A stretch of 64,000 nt of DNA from Paralcaligenes ureilyticus (GCF_004346225.1 NZ_SMAJ01000003.1:400069-464068), one strand, 5' to 3'. Shown: positions 28,152 through 38,077, counted from the stretch's first letter. Made by a program: numbers and translations. The notes: generated by a model not told the origin, from the sequence alone.

Positions 28152-28906
28152 GCCTGCTCGAGGTCCACAATGTTTCTCAGCATTTCGGTGAGCTCGTGGC
28201 GGTGAAGAACGTCTCGCTCAACGTCGAAGAGGGTGAACTGCACGCAATCATCGGGCCGAACGGCGCAGGCAAGACGACGTTTTTCAACATGCTCAGCGGG
28301 TTCTATCAGCCGACACATGGGCATATCGTGTTCGATGGCATCGACTGCACGGCCATGCCGCCCCAGACACGTGTTGCGAGGGGCATGGCAAGGACATTCC
28401 AGATCACGGAAGTCTTTCGAGAGCTGACCGTGCGCGAAAACATACGCGTCGCCGTCGAAGTGACACAGGGGTTGAGGCTAAAGGTGTTTCGTTCCCGGCA
28501 GCAAGCCGCCGAAACAGATGAGCGCGTCGACGAACTGATCGAGATCGGCAAGCTGACAGGAAAGGAGAACCGCTACGTAGGTGAACTTTCGCATGGCGAC
28601 CAGCGTTCGACGGAAATCATGATGGCGCTCGCACTCAAGCCCAAGCTGCTGCTGCTTGACGAGCCCGCGGCGGGCATGGGGAATCAGGAAACTTACGACA
28701 CGGCGTTGCTGATTCGGAGGCTGCATCGCAGCCAAAAACTGACGATCATATTGGTCGAACACGATATGCGCGTCATCTTCAACCTGGCCGACCGCATCAC
28801 CGTGCTGACCGAAGGCGAGGTGCTGGATCAGGGTACGCCCGACGAAATCGCAGCCAGCGAGAAAGTACAAGTTGCCTATCTGGGGGAACAGCATGAAGGC
28901 GCTTGA
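28148..28906 (+). CDS. livG: Liv-type ABC importer ATPase (LivG family)
   Basis: One of two ATPases that drive the importer. The 252-residue protein has Walker A GPNGAGKTTFFN near residue 38, the LivG-type ARTFQITEVFRELTVRENI (Q-loop), the signature LSHGDQRSTEIMMALA, Walker B LLLLDEPAAGM and the switch His in ILVEHDMRVIF. ATG 28148 overlaps the LivM stop. An upstream in-frame extension into livM was rejected. Confidence 0.92.
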   Translation: MSLLEVHNVSQHFGELVAVKNVSLNVEEGELHAIIGPNGAGKTTFFNMLSGFYQPTHGHIVFDGIDCTAMPPQTRVARGMARTFQITEVFRELTVRENIRVAVEVTQGLRLKVFRSRQQAAETDERVDELIEIGKLTGKENRYVGELSHGDQRSTEIMMALALKPKLLLLDEPAAGMGNQETYDTALLIRRLHRSQKLTIILVEHDMRVIFNLADRITVLTEGEVLDQGTPDEIAASEKVQVAYLGEQHEGA

Positions 28907-29618
28907 GATACAGCAACTGAACACCTACTACGGCAAAAGCCATATCCTCCAAGGGGTGGACCTGGAGGTCGGCGAAGGGGAACTGGTCACGCTGCTGGGT
29001 CGCAATGGCGCGGGCAAGTCCACTACCTTGCGCAGCATCATGGGGATGACACCGGCGCGTGCCGGCCATGTGCGGATATTCGGTACGGACTCGACACATC
29101 TGCCACCCTTTCACATTGCGAGGCTGGGTGTAGGCCTGGTTCCGGAGGGGCGTCGCATCTTTGCCAATCTGACCGTCGAGGAAAACCTCAAAGTCCCCGT
29201 GGATCGTCCGGGCCCATGGAGCATCGCCCGCATTTACAAGCTCTTTCCGCGCTTGGCCGAACGCAAATCGCACAAAGGGCAACAGCTGTCCGGAGGCGAA
29301 CAGGAAATGTTGTCAATCGCACGTGTGCTGCTGCTTAACCCGAAGCTATTGTTGCTCGATGAGCCTTCTCAGGGGCTGGCTCCGCTGATCGTACAGAATG
29401 TGTTCGACGTTATTGTCTCTGCCCGCAACGAGGGCACCTCTGTGCTCCTGATTGAACAGAATGTACGTGCCTCCATCAAAATCGCCGATCGCGCGTATGT
29501 GCTGGACCGGGGCTTGATAACGTATAGCGGCGTTGCGGCTGAATTCGGCCAGGATGAACAGCGCGTTCAGGAGTTGGCGGGCGCCAGCGCCCAGAAGTGG
29601 GAGTTCCCTGACGATTGA
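28893..29618 (+). CDS. livF: Liv-type ABC importer ATPase (LivF family)
   Basis: Partner ATPase of LivG. The 241-residue protein starts MKALEIQQLNTYYGKSHILQGV and has Walker A GRNGAGKSTTLRSIMG, GVGLVPEGRRIFANLTVEENL (typical LivF), the signature LSGGEQEMLSIARVL, Walker B LLLLDEPSQGLAP and the switch His-position region LLIEQNVRASIKIADRAYVLDRG. ATG 28893 overlaps livG by 14 bases and is preceded by GGGGGA. It is the last gene of the operon and faces the IclR gene across a REP cluster. Confidence 0.92.
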   Translation: MKALEIQQLNTYYGKSHILQGVDLEVGEGELVTLLGRNGAGKSTTLRSIMGMTPARAGHVRIFGTDSTHLPPFHIARLGVGLVPEGRRIFANLTVEENLKVPVDRPGPWSIARIYKLFPRLAERKSHKGQQLSGGEQEMLSIARVLLLNPKLLLLDEPSQGLAPLIVQNVFDVIVSARNEGTSVLLIEQNVRASIKIADRAYVLDRGLITYSGVAAEFGQDEQRVQELAGASAQKWEFPDD

Positions 29619-29637
29619 TGCGCTGTTTTGGGGGAAT

Positions 29638-29745
29638 GGCAGCCACAAGGGTTGCCGCAACAATCTGTACGAGAATGGCACCCACAAGGGGTGCCGCTAC
29701 AAATACGTAGCAGCAGTTAATGTAGCGGCACCCCTTGTGGGTGCC
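29638..29745. repeat. GTAG-type REP cluster 6 (three units)
   Basis: Units at 29638-29661 (-, GGCAGCC with one mismatch), 29677-29700 (-) and 29722-29745 (+), between the convergent livF and IclR genes. Confidence 0.85.
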
Positions 29746-29830
29746 ATTTACCCATCGTTTATCCCCGCCATTTACCGCGCTGTATTACCAGCACCTTCCG
29801 GAAAGGTTGATCGTTCGAGTAACTGGCCCG

Positions 29831-30670
29831 CTACTGGCCGGCGTCAAAGCCGATGCGCGCCGATAACCGGGCGCAGATGTCGGCCAGTATGCTTTTGATT
29901 TGTTCGATGTCGGGGCGGGGGGTACCATCGATGCGCGCGATATGCGGGATATTGATCGCCGCTACGACGCGGTTGCCCAAGCCCCAGATCGGAAAGGCAA
30001 TGTTGGTGACGCCGCCAATCTGAATGCTGGGCATCGACGCGTGTCCGCGAGCCCGCACTTCTTTGAGCAGGGCAAACAACTGGCCCGGATCCATCTCCAG
30101 TTCACCTTCTACCTGGATGTGGCTATTCAACATGCGGGTGCGTTCCACCTCATCCTGGTAAGCGAGCAGGACGTGGCCCGAAGAGGTGTCCGTCAGGCCC
30201 ATCACCACACCCAGCTTCAGTCCGAATGACCAGCGTTCGGGGCTGTCGACCTGGGCAATCACCACAACGCGTCCATTTTGATATATGGCCAGATGGCACG
30301 ATTGCCGTGCCCGTTGCGACAGTTCATGCAGCAACGGTAGTGCAGCGCTTACCAGCGACTTGACGGGTTGGTGCCGGTTGGCAAGCCTGAACATTTTGAG
30401 TGTCAGGGTGTAGCGGTCATTCTGGTCGGCGGCAATATAGCCTCGCCGCTGCAAGGTGACCACCATGCGAAAGATCTCGTTGACATTGCGCCCCAGCGTC
30501 TGGCCAAGCTCGTTAAGCGTATAGCCCTCGGTGCTTTCGCTAAGGGCTTCCAGTATGTCCAGGCCTTTTTCCAGCGCGGGTGCGGTGTAACGCGCCGGGC
30601 TCTTGATGTTTGCCGCGGCGCTTATGCCTGTTGCCGCACCTTGCGTGTGATTTTCTGGTGTGTCGGTCAT
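29831..30670 (-). CDS. IclR-family transcriptional regulator
   Basis: The 279-residue protein has an N-terminal winged-helix domain (about residues 30-95: LEKGLDILEALSESTEGYTLNELGQTLGRNVNEIFRMVVTLQRRGYI) and a C-terminal IclR ligand-binding domain (about 105-270) with SCHLAIYQNGRVVVIAQVDSPERW and GHVLLAYQ. IclR proteins bind small carboxylates or sugar acids. It is divergent from the PAAT/SDR/FAH gene set (31123 onward), so control of that operon is the likely role. The intervening 450 bases hold REP units and an AT-rich control region. Confidence 0.9.
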   Translation of the reverse strand: MTDTPENHTQGAATGISAAANIKSPARYTAPALEKGLDILEALSESTEGYTLNELGQTLGRNVNEIFRMVVTLQRRGYIAADQNDRYTLTLKMFRLANRHQPVKSLVSAALPLLHELSQRARQSCHLAIYQNGRVVVIAQVDSPERWSFGLKLGVVMGLTDTSSGHVLLAYQDEVERTRMLNSHIQVEGELEMDPGQLFALLKEVRARGHASMPSIQIGGVTNIAFPIWGLGNRVVAAINIPHIARIDGTPRPDIEQIKSILADICARLSARIGFDAGQ

Positions 30671-30705
30671 GTTTTGTAGATACCGTCTTGAAGGTCAAGG
30701 GTTTT

Positions 30706-30831
30706 GACAGCCACAAGGGCTACCACTACAACCTGTACGAGAATGGCACCCACAAGGGGTGCCGCTACATTAACTACCGCCGCGTATTTAACTACTGCTA
30801 CATATGTGTAGCGGCACCCCTTGTGGGTGCC
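30706..30831. repeat. GTAG-type REP cluster 7 (three units)
   Basis: A decayed unit at 30706-30729 (-, two stem mismatches), a full unit at 30745-30768 (-) and a full unit at 30808-30831 (+). Confidence 0.85.
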
Positions 30832-31122
30832 ATTCGGCAGTGAATCATCGATAATTTTTGCTATCTTAACGCAATTTATTTTATATAAGAAATATATTTT
30901 TATATAAAAAAATAGAATTGTGAGGAAATAGAACTATATATAGAAGATACAGCGTAGGGTAATTAGGCATTTAGGGAAACCCCTAACTATAAACAAGCAC
31001 TTAGCTCTTGCCTGTCGGTATCTTCCTGCTTTAGGATAGCTTTGTATATATCAAAATTATTTTCACAAATAAAAATAACTATCGAGGCGATATGTCCAAC
31101 GAACCGATGATCATGGCGAGTC
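30832..31122 (+). promoter_or_regulatory. AT-rich control region between iclR-type gene and PAAT operon
   Basis: This stretch is far richer in A and T than its surroundings (runs such as TTTATATAAGAAATATATTTT) and holds no gene. A dyad TTAGGG-AAAC-CCCTAA lies at 30971-30986 and could be an operator. The permease start at 31123 follows a weak ribosome site. Confidence 0.45.
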
Positions 31123-31806
31123 ATGAATTACCAGTTTGATTTCCAAAGCGTGCTGGCGTATTGGCCCATGTTTCTTGATGGCGCCTGGACAACGCTGCAA
31201 TTATCTTTCTGGGCTACCTTGGTCGGGTTTGTTTTTGGCGTTCTGTGTGCGGTTGCGCGCACCGGCGGGCCGACATGGTTGCGCAAGCTCGTCGGGGCCT
31301 ATGTCGAATTCATACGCAATACGCCGTTGCTGATACAAAGCTATTTCCTGATCTTCGGCATGTCCAGCATCGGCATAAGAATGCCCATTATGTTTGGCGC
31401 CGTTCTGGCTTTGGTCATCAATATCGGCGCGTATACCTGTGAAATTGTTCGCGCCGGAATCGACTCCATACATAAAGGCCAGCTTGAGGCCGCGCAATGT
31501 CTGGGCCTGTCGCCAGGCCAGGTGTACTGGCACGTTATTTTGCGGCCAGCCGTCGAGCGGGTCTATCCGGCGCTTGCCAGCCAATATGTGTTGTTGATGC
31601 TGGCCACCAGTATTTTGTCGGCGGTGGGGGCCAATGAACTCTTTGGGGTCTCCAATCAGGTTCAGGCCAATACGTTTCGCAACTTTGAAGTGTTCATCGT
31701 TTTGTGGGTACTGTATTTGTGCCTGTCGGCCCTGGTTCGCCTGGTTTTCTGGCTGGTGGGCCAATTCGTATTCGTGCGCCGGCGCAAGCTCGGCACGTCC
31801 TTGTAA
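31123..31806 (+). CDS. PAAT-type ABC importer permease, first (system 1)
   Basis: Permease of the polar-amino-acid (HisM/GlnP) family. The 227-residue protein has about five hydrophobic helices and the EAA-type coupling segment GQLEAAQCLGLSPGQVYWHVILRPAVERVYPALASQYV near residues 120-157. The N-terminal YVEFIRNTPLLIQSYFLIFG is a strong PAAT signature. The next permease follows after nine bases. Its neighbours downstream are sugar-acid-type enzymes rather than amino-acid enzymes, so the family name should not be taken as the ligand. Confidence 0.9.
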   Translation: MNYQFDFQSVLAYWPMFLDGAWTTLQLSFWATLVGFVFGVLCAVARTGGPTWLRKLVGAYVEFIRNTPLLIQSYFLIFGMSSIGIRMPIMFGAVLALVINIGAYTCEIVRAGIDSIHKGQLEAAQCLGLSPGQVYWHVILRPAVERVYPALASQYVLLMLATSILSAVGANELFGVSNQVQANTFRNFEVFIVLWVLYLCLSALVRLVFWLVGQFVFVRRRKLGTSL

Positions 31807-31815
31807 GGAGCGGCG

Positions 31816-32463
31816 ATGACTGTGCAACAGCTCGATTATTTGCTGCAAGGGGCGTGGGGGACTCTGCTGCTCTCGTGCCTTACGTTTATCTTTGCCGGCA
31901 TGCTGGGACTGGTGGTCGCCCTGTCCAGAGTGTCCCCCGATCGCGCGGTGCGGGCAGCCTCTTCGGCATACATTCAGTTAATACAAGGTACGCCCTTGCT
32001 GGTCTTGATGGGCGTCTGTTTCTACGGCCCGAATTTGTTGGGCATGACCAGTGTGCCGGCTTTGTTTGCGGCCACCCTGGCGTTGACCATCCAGTCCAGC
32101 GCGTATTTTGGGGAAATCTGGCGCGGGTGTATTCAGTCGGTGGCTAAAAATCAGTGGGAAGCGGCAGAGTGCCTGGGATTGAGCCGCTTTCAGCGCATGG
32201 CCCTGGTTATTTTGCCGCAAGCTTTGCGCATTGCCACACCGCCCACCGTGGGCTTTATGGTGCAAATTGTTAAAAACACCTCGGTGGCGTCTTTAGTCAT
32301 TGGCTATGCGGAGCTCGCCTATAACGCCAAGATTCTGAACAACTCGACCTTTGAGCCTTTTCTTTATTTCGGCTGTGCGGCGTTTTTGTATTTTATTATC
32401 TGTTATCCCCTGTCTCGTTGGAGCCGTAAACTGGAAGGGAGGCTGAATGTCGCTCGTAGTTGA
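31816..32463 (+). CDS. PAAT-type ABC importer permease, second (system 1)
   Basis: Second membrane subunit of the same importer. The 215-residue protein has the PAAT motif AYIQLIQGTPLLVLMGVCFYG near residue 55 and the coupling loop KNQWEAAECLGLSRFQRMALVILPQALRIATPP near residues 110-142. Its helices and length are typical. The ATPase gene overlaps its end by 17 bases, so translation is probably coupled. Confidence 0.9.
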   Translation: MTVQQLDYLLQGAWGTLLLSCLTFIFAGMLGLVVALSRVSPDRAVRAASSAYIQLIQGTPLLVLMGVCFYGPNLLGMTSVPALFAATLALTIQSSAYFGEIWRGCIQSVAKNQWEAAECLGLSRFQRMALVILPQALRIATPPTVGFMVQIVKNTSVASLVIGYAELAYNAKILNNSTFEPFLYFGCAAFLYFIICYPLSRWSRKLEGRLNVARS

Positions 32464-33175
32464 ACTCAAAGAAGTACATAAGCGCTTTGGCGCGCAACAC
32501 GTGCTTAAAGGCATTTCGCTGTCTGTGCATAAAGGCGAGATCGTGGCGGTCATCGGCCAGAGCGGCTCGGGCAAAAGCACGGCATTGCGCTGCATGGATC
32601 GCCTGGAAATCGTCGACGGCGGCGAAATTACGGTGTGCGGCCACAAAATCACAGGCGAAAGCCCCGATTTGAGCAGCTTGCGGCGCGACGTCGGGATCGT
32701 ATTCCAGAGCTACAACCTGTTCCCGCACCTGACCGTGCTGCAAAACATTACTTTGGCACCCGTGCATGTCAAGAAGTTGTCCAGGCACGAAGCCCGCGAG
32801 GTGGCCGACCGTGTGCTGGCGCAGGTAGGCCTGGAAGACAAGCGCGATGCGTATCCCGAGCAATTGTCGGGCGGCCAGCAGCAGCGCGTGGCGATTGCCC
32901 GTTCGCTTGCCATGGACCCGCAACTGATGCTGTTCGACGAGGTCACATCGGCGCTCGATCCGCAGTTGACGGGCGAAGTGCTTAAGGTGATTGAAGGCTT
33001 GGCGGTAAAGGGCATGACCATGGTTCTGGTGACGCATGAAATGGCGTTCGCTTATAAGCTGGCCAACCGTGTCGTGTTTATGCATCAAGGACAGGTATGG
33101 GAGGAAGGCACCAGCCAGATTCTCAAGAACCCTGTAACGAAAGAGCTGCAGGAATTTGTGGGCAATGGTTTGTAG
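32447..33175 (+). CDS. PAAT-type ABC importer ATPase (GlnQ-like, system 1)
   Basis: Motor subunit of the importer. The 242-residue protein has Walker A GQSGSGKSTALRCMDRLE near residue 35, the Q-loop VFQSYNLFPHLTVLQNITLAP, the signature [16 protein letters not shown] and Walker B LMLFDEVTSALDPQL (Glu-Val where most relatives have Glu-Pro), then LVTHEMAFAYKLANRVVFM. The order permease-permease-ATPase-binding protein is normal for this type. Confidence 0.92.
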   Translation: MSLVVELKEVHKRFGAQHVLKGISLSVHKGEIVAVIGQSGSGKSTALRCMDRLEIVDGGEITVCGHKITGESPDLSSLRRDVGIVFQSYNLFPHLTVLQNITLAPVHVKKLSRHEAREVADRVLAQVGLEDKRDAYPEQLSGGQQQRVAIARSLAMDPQLMLFDEVTSALDPQLTGEVLKVIEGLAVKGMTMVLVTHEMAFAYKLANRVVFMHQGQVWEEGTSQILKNPVTKELQEFVGNGL

Positions 33176-33235
33176 TTTGGCGACAAGCGCTGCAACACCG
33201 CAGCGCCTGGGTAGACACAATCTGGAGAGGGTCAA

Positions 33236-34069
33236 ATGAAGGTTGATATCAATAAAACCGGTATGAAAAAAGCGGTATCGCGCATCCTGGGGTTTGGCGT
33301 TTTGGCCGCCGCGCTCGGGGTGGCCAGCGTGCCGGCGCAGGCCAACGATTTGAGCGTCATCAAGGCCAACAAGGTGATTCGCATTGCCCTTGATTTGGGC
33401 ACGCCGCCCTTTGGCACTAAAGACGCCACGATGAAGCCCATAGGGTCCGATGTTGAAACGGCCGAGCTTCTGGCCAAGGACCTGGGCGTGAAGATGGAAC
33501 TGGTGCCCACAACGGGCGCCAATCGGGTTCCATTTTTGCTGACCAACAAGGCCGATCTGGTGGTGGCGAGTTTCTCGATTACACCCGAGCGCCAGAAGGT
33601 CGTGGATTTTTCCGTTCCTTATGCGGCGATCCAGGCCGTGGTGGGCGCGCCCAAGAGCATGAACATCAAAACCTTGAAAGATCTGGTGGGCAAAACGGTA
33701 ATTTCCACGCGTGGCACCACCAACGATCAGGCGATTACCAAGCAGGCGCTGCCAGGTACTCATATCTTGCGCTTTGATGATGACGCTACCTCGATTACCG
33801 CGGTGATCAGCGGGCAGGGTGACATCTTCGCAACGGCTCCGGCCTTGTTGCAGGGGATCAATCAGAAAGATCCGAAAAAGCAGATGGAAACCAAGATTGT
33901 GTTGTCGCAGGCCATGCTGGGTGTGGGCCTGGCCAAGGGCAATACCGAGTTGAAAGCCTGGGTCGATAACTGGGTGCGGGCAAATCTGAAAAACGGCAAG
34001 CTCAATGCTATTTACCAAAAATACCATGGCGCTCCTTTGCCGGAATCGGTAACGAGCGCGGGCAAGTAA
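33236..34069 (+). CDS. PAAT-type periplasmic binding protein A (system 1)
   Basis: Periplasmic solute-binding protein of family 3. The 277-residue product has a signal peptide (LGFGVLAAALGVASVPAQA) and the core VIRIALDLGTPPFG...GSDVETAELLAKDLGV. Arg119 in SFSITPERQKVVDF matches the ligand-carboxylate Arg (HisJ Arg77). At the site of the Asp that binds the alpha-ammonium group (HisJ Asp161), GQGDIFATA places Ala201. This is an eye alignment, but it argues against a standard amino-acid ligand. GGAGAGG lies upstream. Its nearest neighbour enzymes act on 2-keto-3-deoxy sugar acids. Confidence 0.88.
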   Translation: MKVDINKTGMKKAVSRILGFGVLAAALGVASVPAQANDLSVIKANKVIRIALDLGTPPFGTKDATMKPIGSDVETAELLAKDLGVKMELVPTTGANRVPFLLTNKADLVVASFSITPERQKVVDFSVPYAAIQAVVGAPKSMNIKTLKDLVGKTVISTRGTTNDQAITKQALPGTHILRFDDDATSITAVISGQGDIFATAPALLQGINQKDPKKQMETKIVLSQAMLGVGLAKGNTELKAWVDNWVRANLKNGKLNAIYQKYHGAPLPESVTSAGK

Positions 34070-34172
34070 TCAGTGGCGCGTGTGCCGGTACGTCATGGCG
34101 AGCCGGCATACGCGATTCAGGAAAGATGGGCAGGGCGGGTGCCGTGCCTTTGGCATATTGTATTTGGAGTGA

Positions 34173-34922
<750 letters not shown>

Positions 34923-34963
34923 CGACGGGCGGCCTGGGCATTTCGATTGAGAAGGAACTAAGC

Positions 34964-35821
34964 ATGAAATTATTACGTTTTGGGCCCGTGGGCCAGGAAA
35001 AACCCGGATGTCTCGATGCGCAAGGCAAGGTGCGCGATTTGTCGGGCAAGGTGCCCGACATCGACGCTCGGACATTGAGTCCGGCGCAATTAAAGGCTCT
35101 CCAGACCATTGATGTGGCCAGCCTGCCCATCGTGAATAATCCCGGCCGCATCGGCACGCCGTATTCAGGTCTGGGCAAATTTATTTGCGTGGGCCTGAAC
35201 TATAGCGATCATGCGGCGGAAACCGGCGCTGACATACCCAAAGAGCCTATTCTTTTCAGCAAATGGTCGACGCCGTCGGGCGCCAATGATCCCATCGTCA
35301 TGCCCAAAGGCTCGGTCAAGACGGATTGGGAAGTGGAGCTGGGCGTCGTGATAGGCGTCAAGGCGCGTTACGTTAGCCTGGCCGATGCCCTCAAGCATGT
35401 GGCTGGCTACTGCGTGGTCAACGACGTGTCCGAGCGTGAATACCAGCTTGAGCGCGGCAGTCAATGGGACAAGGGCAAGGGTTGCGATACCTTCGGCCCC
35501 GTTGGGCCCTGGCTGGTAACGGCCGACGAAGTCGCCGATCCGCAAAATCTGGCCATGTGGCTGGAGGTGAACGGCAAGCGTTTTCAAAATGGCCATACCC
35601 GGACCATGATTTTCAATGTGGCGTTTCTGGTGCATTACATCAGCCAGTTCACAACGCTCCATCCGGGCGACCTGATCTCCACCGGGACGCCTCCCGGCGT
35701 CGGCCTTGGGCAGAAGCCGCCTGTTTATCTGAAAGCCGGCGATGTTGTGCGTCTGGGCATCGACGGCTTGGGCGAGCAGCAGCAAAAAGTGCACGCCTGG
35801 GATAGTAATCTGCTGAATTGA
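34964..35821 (+). CDS. Fumarylacetoacetate-hydrolase-family protein, probably 2,4-diketo-3-deoxy-sugar-acid hydrolase
   Basis: FAH-family enzymes hydrolyse or cleave beta-diketones and related acids with a divalent metal. The 285-residue protein has the FICVGLNYSDHAAETGADIPKEPILFSKW segment near residue 73, VELGVVIGVKARYVS with the metal-binding Glu near 125, GYCVVNDVSEREYQLERG, GPWLVTADEV and STGTPPGVGLGQKPPVYLKAGD near 240. In the L-fucose and L-rhamnose oxidative routes such a protein splits 2,4-diketo-3-deoxy acid into pyruvate and L-lactate. An SDR partner upstream and an L-lactate dehydrogenase nearby support this. Confidence 0.8.
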   Translation: MKLLRFGPVGQEKPGCLDAQGKVRDLSGKVPDIDARTLSPAQLKALQTIDVASLPIVNNPGRIGTPYSGLGKFICVGLNYSDHAAETGADIPKEPILFSKWSTPSGANDPIVMPKGSVKTDWEVELGVVIGVKARYVSLADALKHVAGYCVVNDVSEREYQLERGSQWDKGKGCDTFGPVGPWLVTADEVADPQNLAMWLEVNGKRFQNGHTRTMIFNVAFLVHYISQFTTLHPGDLISTGTPPGVGLGQKPPVYLKAGDVVRLGIDGLGEQQQKVHAWDSNLLN

Positions 35822-35859
35822 TTCATTACTTTAAAGCGGGCACAGCCCGGGAGTTTTTG

Positions 35860-36684
35860 ATGTTACACAAGTCGTTCAAGAAAATAATGGCGGTAAAGGC
35901 TTTGTCCGTGATTGGCGCGTCTCTGATTGCCATGACAACGTTTTCCGCGCATGCACAAAGTTATCTGGACAAGATCAAAGAGCGTGGCGTGATCAAGGTG
36001 GGCATCGTGGTGGACTTTCCGCCCTATGGCATCACCAATGCGGCCAATAAGCCCGATGGCTACGACGCCGATGTGGCCAGGCTGCTGGCCAAGTATCTGG
36101 GCGTCAAACTGGATTTGATTCCGGTAACCGGCCCCAATCGCATTCCGTATTTGCTGACCGACAAGACCGATGTGCTGGTTGCGTCGCTGGCGATTACACC
36201 CGAGCGCGTCAAGCAAGTGCAATTCTCCAAGCCGTATTCCGCGGCCAGCATGGTGTTGCTCGCGCCGACGGCAACGCCCATCAAGACTCCGGCCGATTTC
36301 GTCAAGTACAAAATTGGTGTGCCCCGCGCCGGCACCGCCGATATCGGGCTGATGAAAGTTGTGCCCAAAGGCACCGACATCCGGCGTTTCGATGATGATG
36401 CCTCGTCCCTGCAGGCTCTGATTGTGGGGCAGGTGGACGCCGCAGGCACGTCGTCGGTCATCGCCGGAGATGTGCAGAAGCGTTATCCCGGTAAATACCA
36501 GATCAAGTACGTGATCAACGAGCAGGTCATGGGCATTACCATGCAATACAAGCGCCCCGAACTGCTCGATGCCGTCAATAAATTTATCAAGGTCAATGTC
36601 GACAACGGCGAGTTGAATAAGCTTTTCACAAAGTGGATCAACGTCCCCCTGCCGCAATCGGTGGTGGCTGCTTCGGATAAATAA
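35860..36684 (+). CDS. PAAT-type periplasmic binding protein B
   Basis: Second family 3 binding protein in the same gene set. The 274-residue product has a signal peptide (LSVIGASLIAMTTFSAHA) and the core VDFPPYGITNAANKPDGYDADVARLLAKYLGV, which is very close to the binding protein at 57315 in the PtxS-controlled importer and less like protein A. Arg116 (LAITPERVKQVQF) keeps the carboxylate contact, while GQVDAAGTS places Ser198 where amino-acid binders have Asp. ATG 35860 follows GGGAG. It may share the upstream permeases or serve another importer. Confidence 0.88.
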   Translation: MLHKSFKKIMAVKALSVIGASLIAMTTFSAHAQSYLDKIKERGVIKVGIVVDFPPYGITNAANKPDGYDADVARLLAKYLGVKLDLIPVTGPNRIPYLLTDKTDVLVASLAITPERVKQVQFSKPYSAASMVLLAPTATPIKTPADFVKYKIGVPRAGTADIGLMKVVPKGTDIRRFDDDASSLQALIVGQVDAAGTSSVIAGDVQKRYPGKYQIKYVINEQVMGITMQYKRPELLDAVNKFIKVNVDNGELNKLFTKWINVPLPQSVVAASDK

Positions 36685-36712
36685 TTAGGCCAAAAACGTA
36701 CCCGCCAATAAT

Positions 36713-36875
36713 GTAGTGGCAGCCCTTGTGGCTGCCAAATTCGTTGATGGTCAAGGTAGTATTTATTAAGCCATGGGCACGTCAGTGGCACCCACAAGGG
36801 GTGCCGCTACAAAATTCACGTGCCGCTACAAGAACCGTACCCGTCGCTCCTGTAGTGGCAGCCCTTGTGGCTGCC
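36713..36875. repeat. GTAG-type REP cluster 8 (three units)
   Basis: Units at 36713-36736 (+, stem GGCAGCC/GGCTGCC), 36787-36810 (-, GGCACCC/GGGTGCC) and 36852-36875 (+, GGCAGCC/GGCTGCC). A stray tail GTGCCGCTACAA is repeated at 36820-36831. Confidence 0.85.
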
Positions 36876-36890
36876 ATTCTAATTTCAAAA

Positions 36891-38066
36891 TCAGCCCCTT
36901 CCGGGCTGATCGAATAAATCGGCGTTAAGCAGAATAGAACGGTCGACGTTGTTGATATCGGTGCGTCCGCAAAACGCCATGGTGATATCGAGCTCGTTGG
37001 CGATGAGCTCCAGGCAGCGCGTGACGCCGGCCTGGCCCATGGCGCCCAACGAGTAAAGAAACGAACGCCCGATCATGGTTCCTTTGGCCCCCAGCGCAAT
37101 CGCCTTGAGCACATCCTGGCCGGAGCGTATGCCGCCATCCATCCAGACTTCGATGTCGCGGCCAACCGCCTGGGCAATGTGCGGCAGGGCCGAGATGGAC
37201 GATGGGGCGCCGTCGAGCTGACGGCCGCCATGATTGGATACGATCAGCGCGTCGGCGCCGCTGTCGACCGCATGACGCGCGTCTTCCGCATCCATGACGC
37301 CTTTAAGGATAATCTTGCCGCCCCAGCGTTTTTTGATCCACTCAATATCGCTCCAGTTCAGGCGCGGATCGAACTGTTCGGCCGTCCAGGACGACAAGGA
37401 CGACAAGTCGCCCACCCCCTTTGCGTGGCCCACGATATTGCCGAATGTGCGGCGCTTCGTGCCCAGCATGCCCAGGCACCAGCGCGGCTTGGTCATCAGG
37501 TTGATGATATTGGCCAGCGTGGGTTTGGGCGGCGTGGACAACCCATTCTTGATGTCCTTGTGTCGCTGCCCCAGAACTTGCAGATCCAGGGTGATCATCA
37601 GCGCCGAACACCGGGCGGCCTTGGCCCGGTCGATCAGGCGTTCGATGAAATCACGGTCGCGCATCACATAAAGCTGAAACCAGAAGGGCGCTTGCGTGTG
37701 GGCTGCGATGTCTTCGATGGAACAGATGCTCATCGTGGACAGCGTAAACGGAATGCCGAATTTTTCGGCGGCACGTGCACCCAGGATTTCGCCATCGGCA
37801 TGCTGCATGCCGGTCAGGCCCGTAGGCGCAATGGCCACCGGCATGGTCACGTCGGCACCGATCATTGTGCTGCGCAGCGACCGTTTTTCGATATTGACGG
37901 CAACGCGTTGACGCAGCTTCAGCTTTTGGAAGTCGCTTTCGTTCGACCGGTAGGTACCTTCCGTCCATGATCCTGAATCCGCATAGTCATAGAACATTCG
38001 CGGCACTCGGCACACTGCCATTTTCCGAAAGTCTTCAACGCATGTGATTTTGGATAACGTGGACAA
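36891..38066 (-). CDS. lldD: FMN-dependent L-lactate dehydrogenase
   Basis: Oxidises L-lactate to pyruvate at the membrane and passes electrons to the respiratory chain. With the TTG start at 38066 the protein has 391 residues, beginning LSTLSKITCVEDFRKMAVCRVPRMFYDYADSGSWTEGTYR. The TTG is preceded by AGGAGA (38072-38077), and the longer ATG frame to 38240 adds unrelated sequence. FMN/active-site motifs are clear: PFWFQLYVMRDRDF, MITLDLQVLGQRHKD, LILKGV-type IILKGVMDAEDA, and SNHGGRQLDGAPSS with the catalytic His. It would consume the L-lactate expected from the SDR/FAH pathway, though it lies on the opposite strand. Confidence 0.92.
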   Translation of the reverse strand: MSTLSKITCVEDFRKMAVCRVPRMFYDYADSGSWTEGTYRSNESDFQKLKLRQRVAVNIEKRSLRSTMIGADVTMPVAIAPTGLTGMQHADGEILGARAAEKFGIPFTLSTMSICSIEDIAAHTQAPFWFQLYVMRDRDFIERLIDRAKAARCSALMITLDLQVLGQRHKDIKNGLSTPPKPTLANIINLMTKPRWCLGMLGTKRRTFGNIVGHAKGVGDLSSLSSWTAEQFDPRLNWSDIEWIKKRWGGKIILKGVMDAEDARHAVDSGADALIVSNHGGRQLDGAPSSISALPHIAQAVGRDIEVWMDGGIRSGQDVLKAIALGAKGTMIGRSFLYSLGAMGQAGVTRCLELIANELDITMAFCGRTDINNVDRSILLNADLFDQPGRG

Positions 38067-38071
38067 GAAAG

Positions 38072-38077
38072 TCTCCT
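38072..38077 (-). promoter_or_regulatory. Ribosome-binding site that fixes the lldD TTG start
   Basis: Read on the minus strand this is AGGAGA, five bases ahead of TTG 38066. No comparable site lies before the upstream ATG. Confidence 0.7.
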
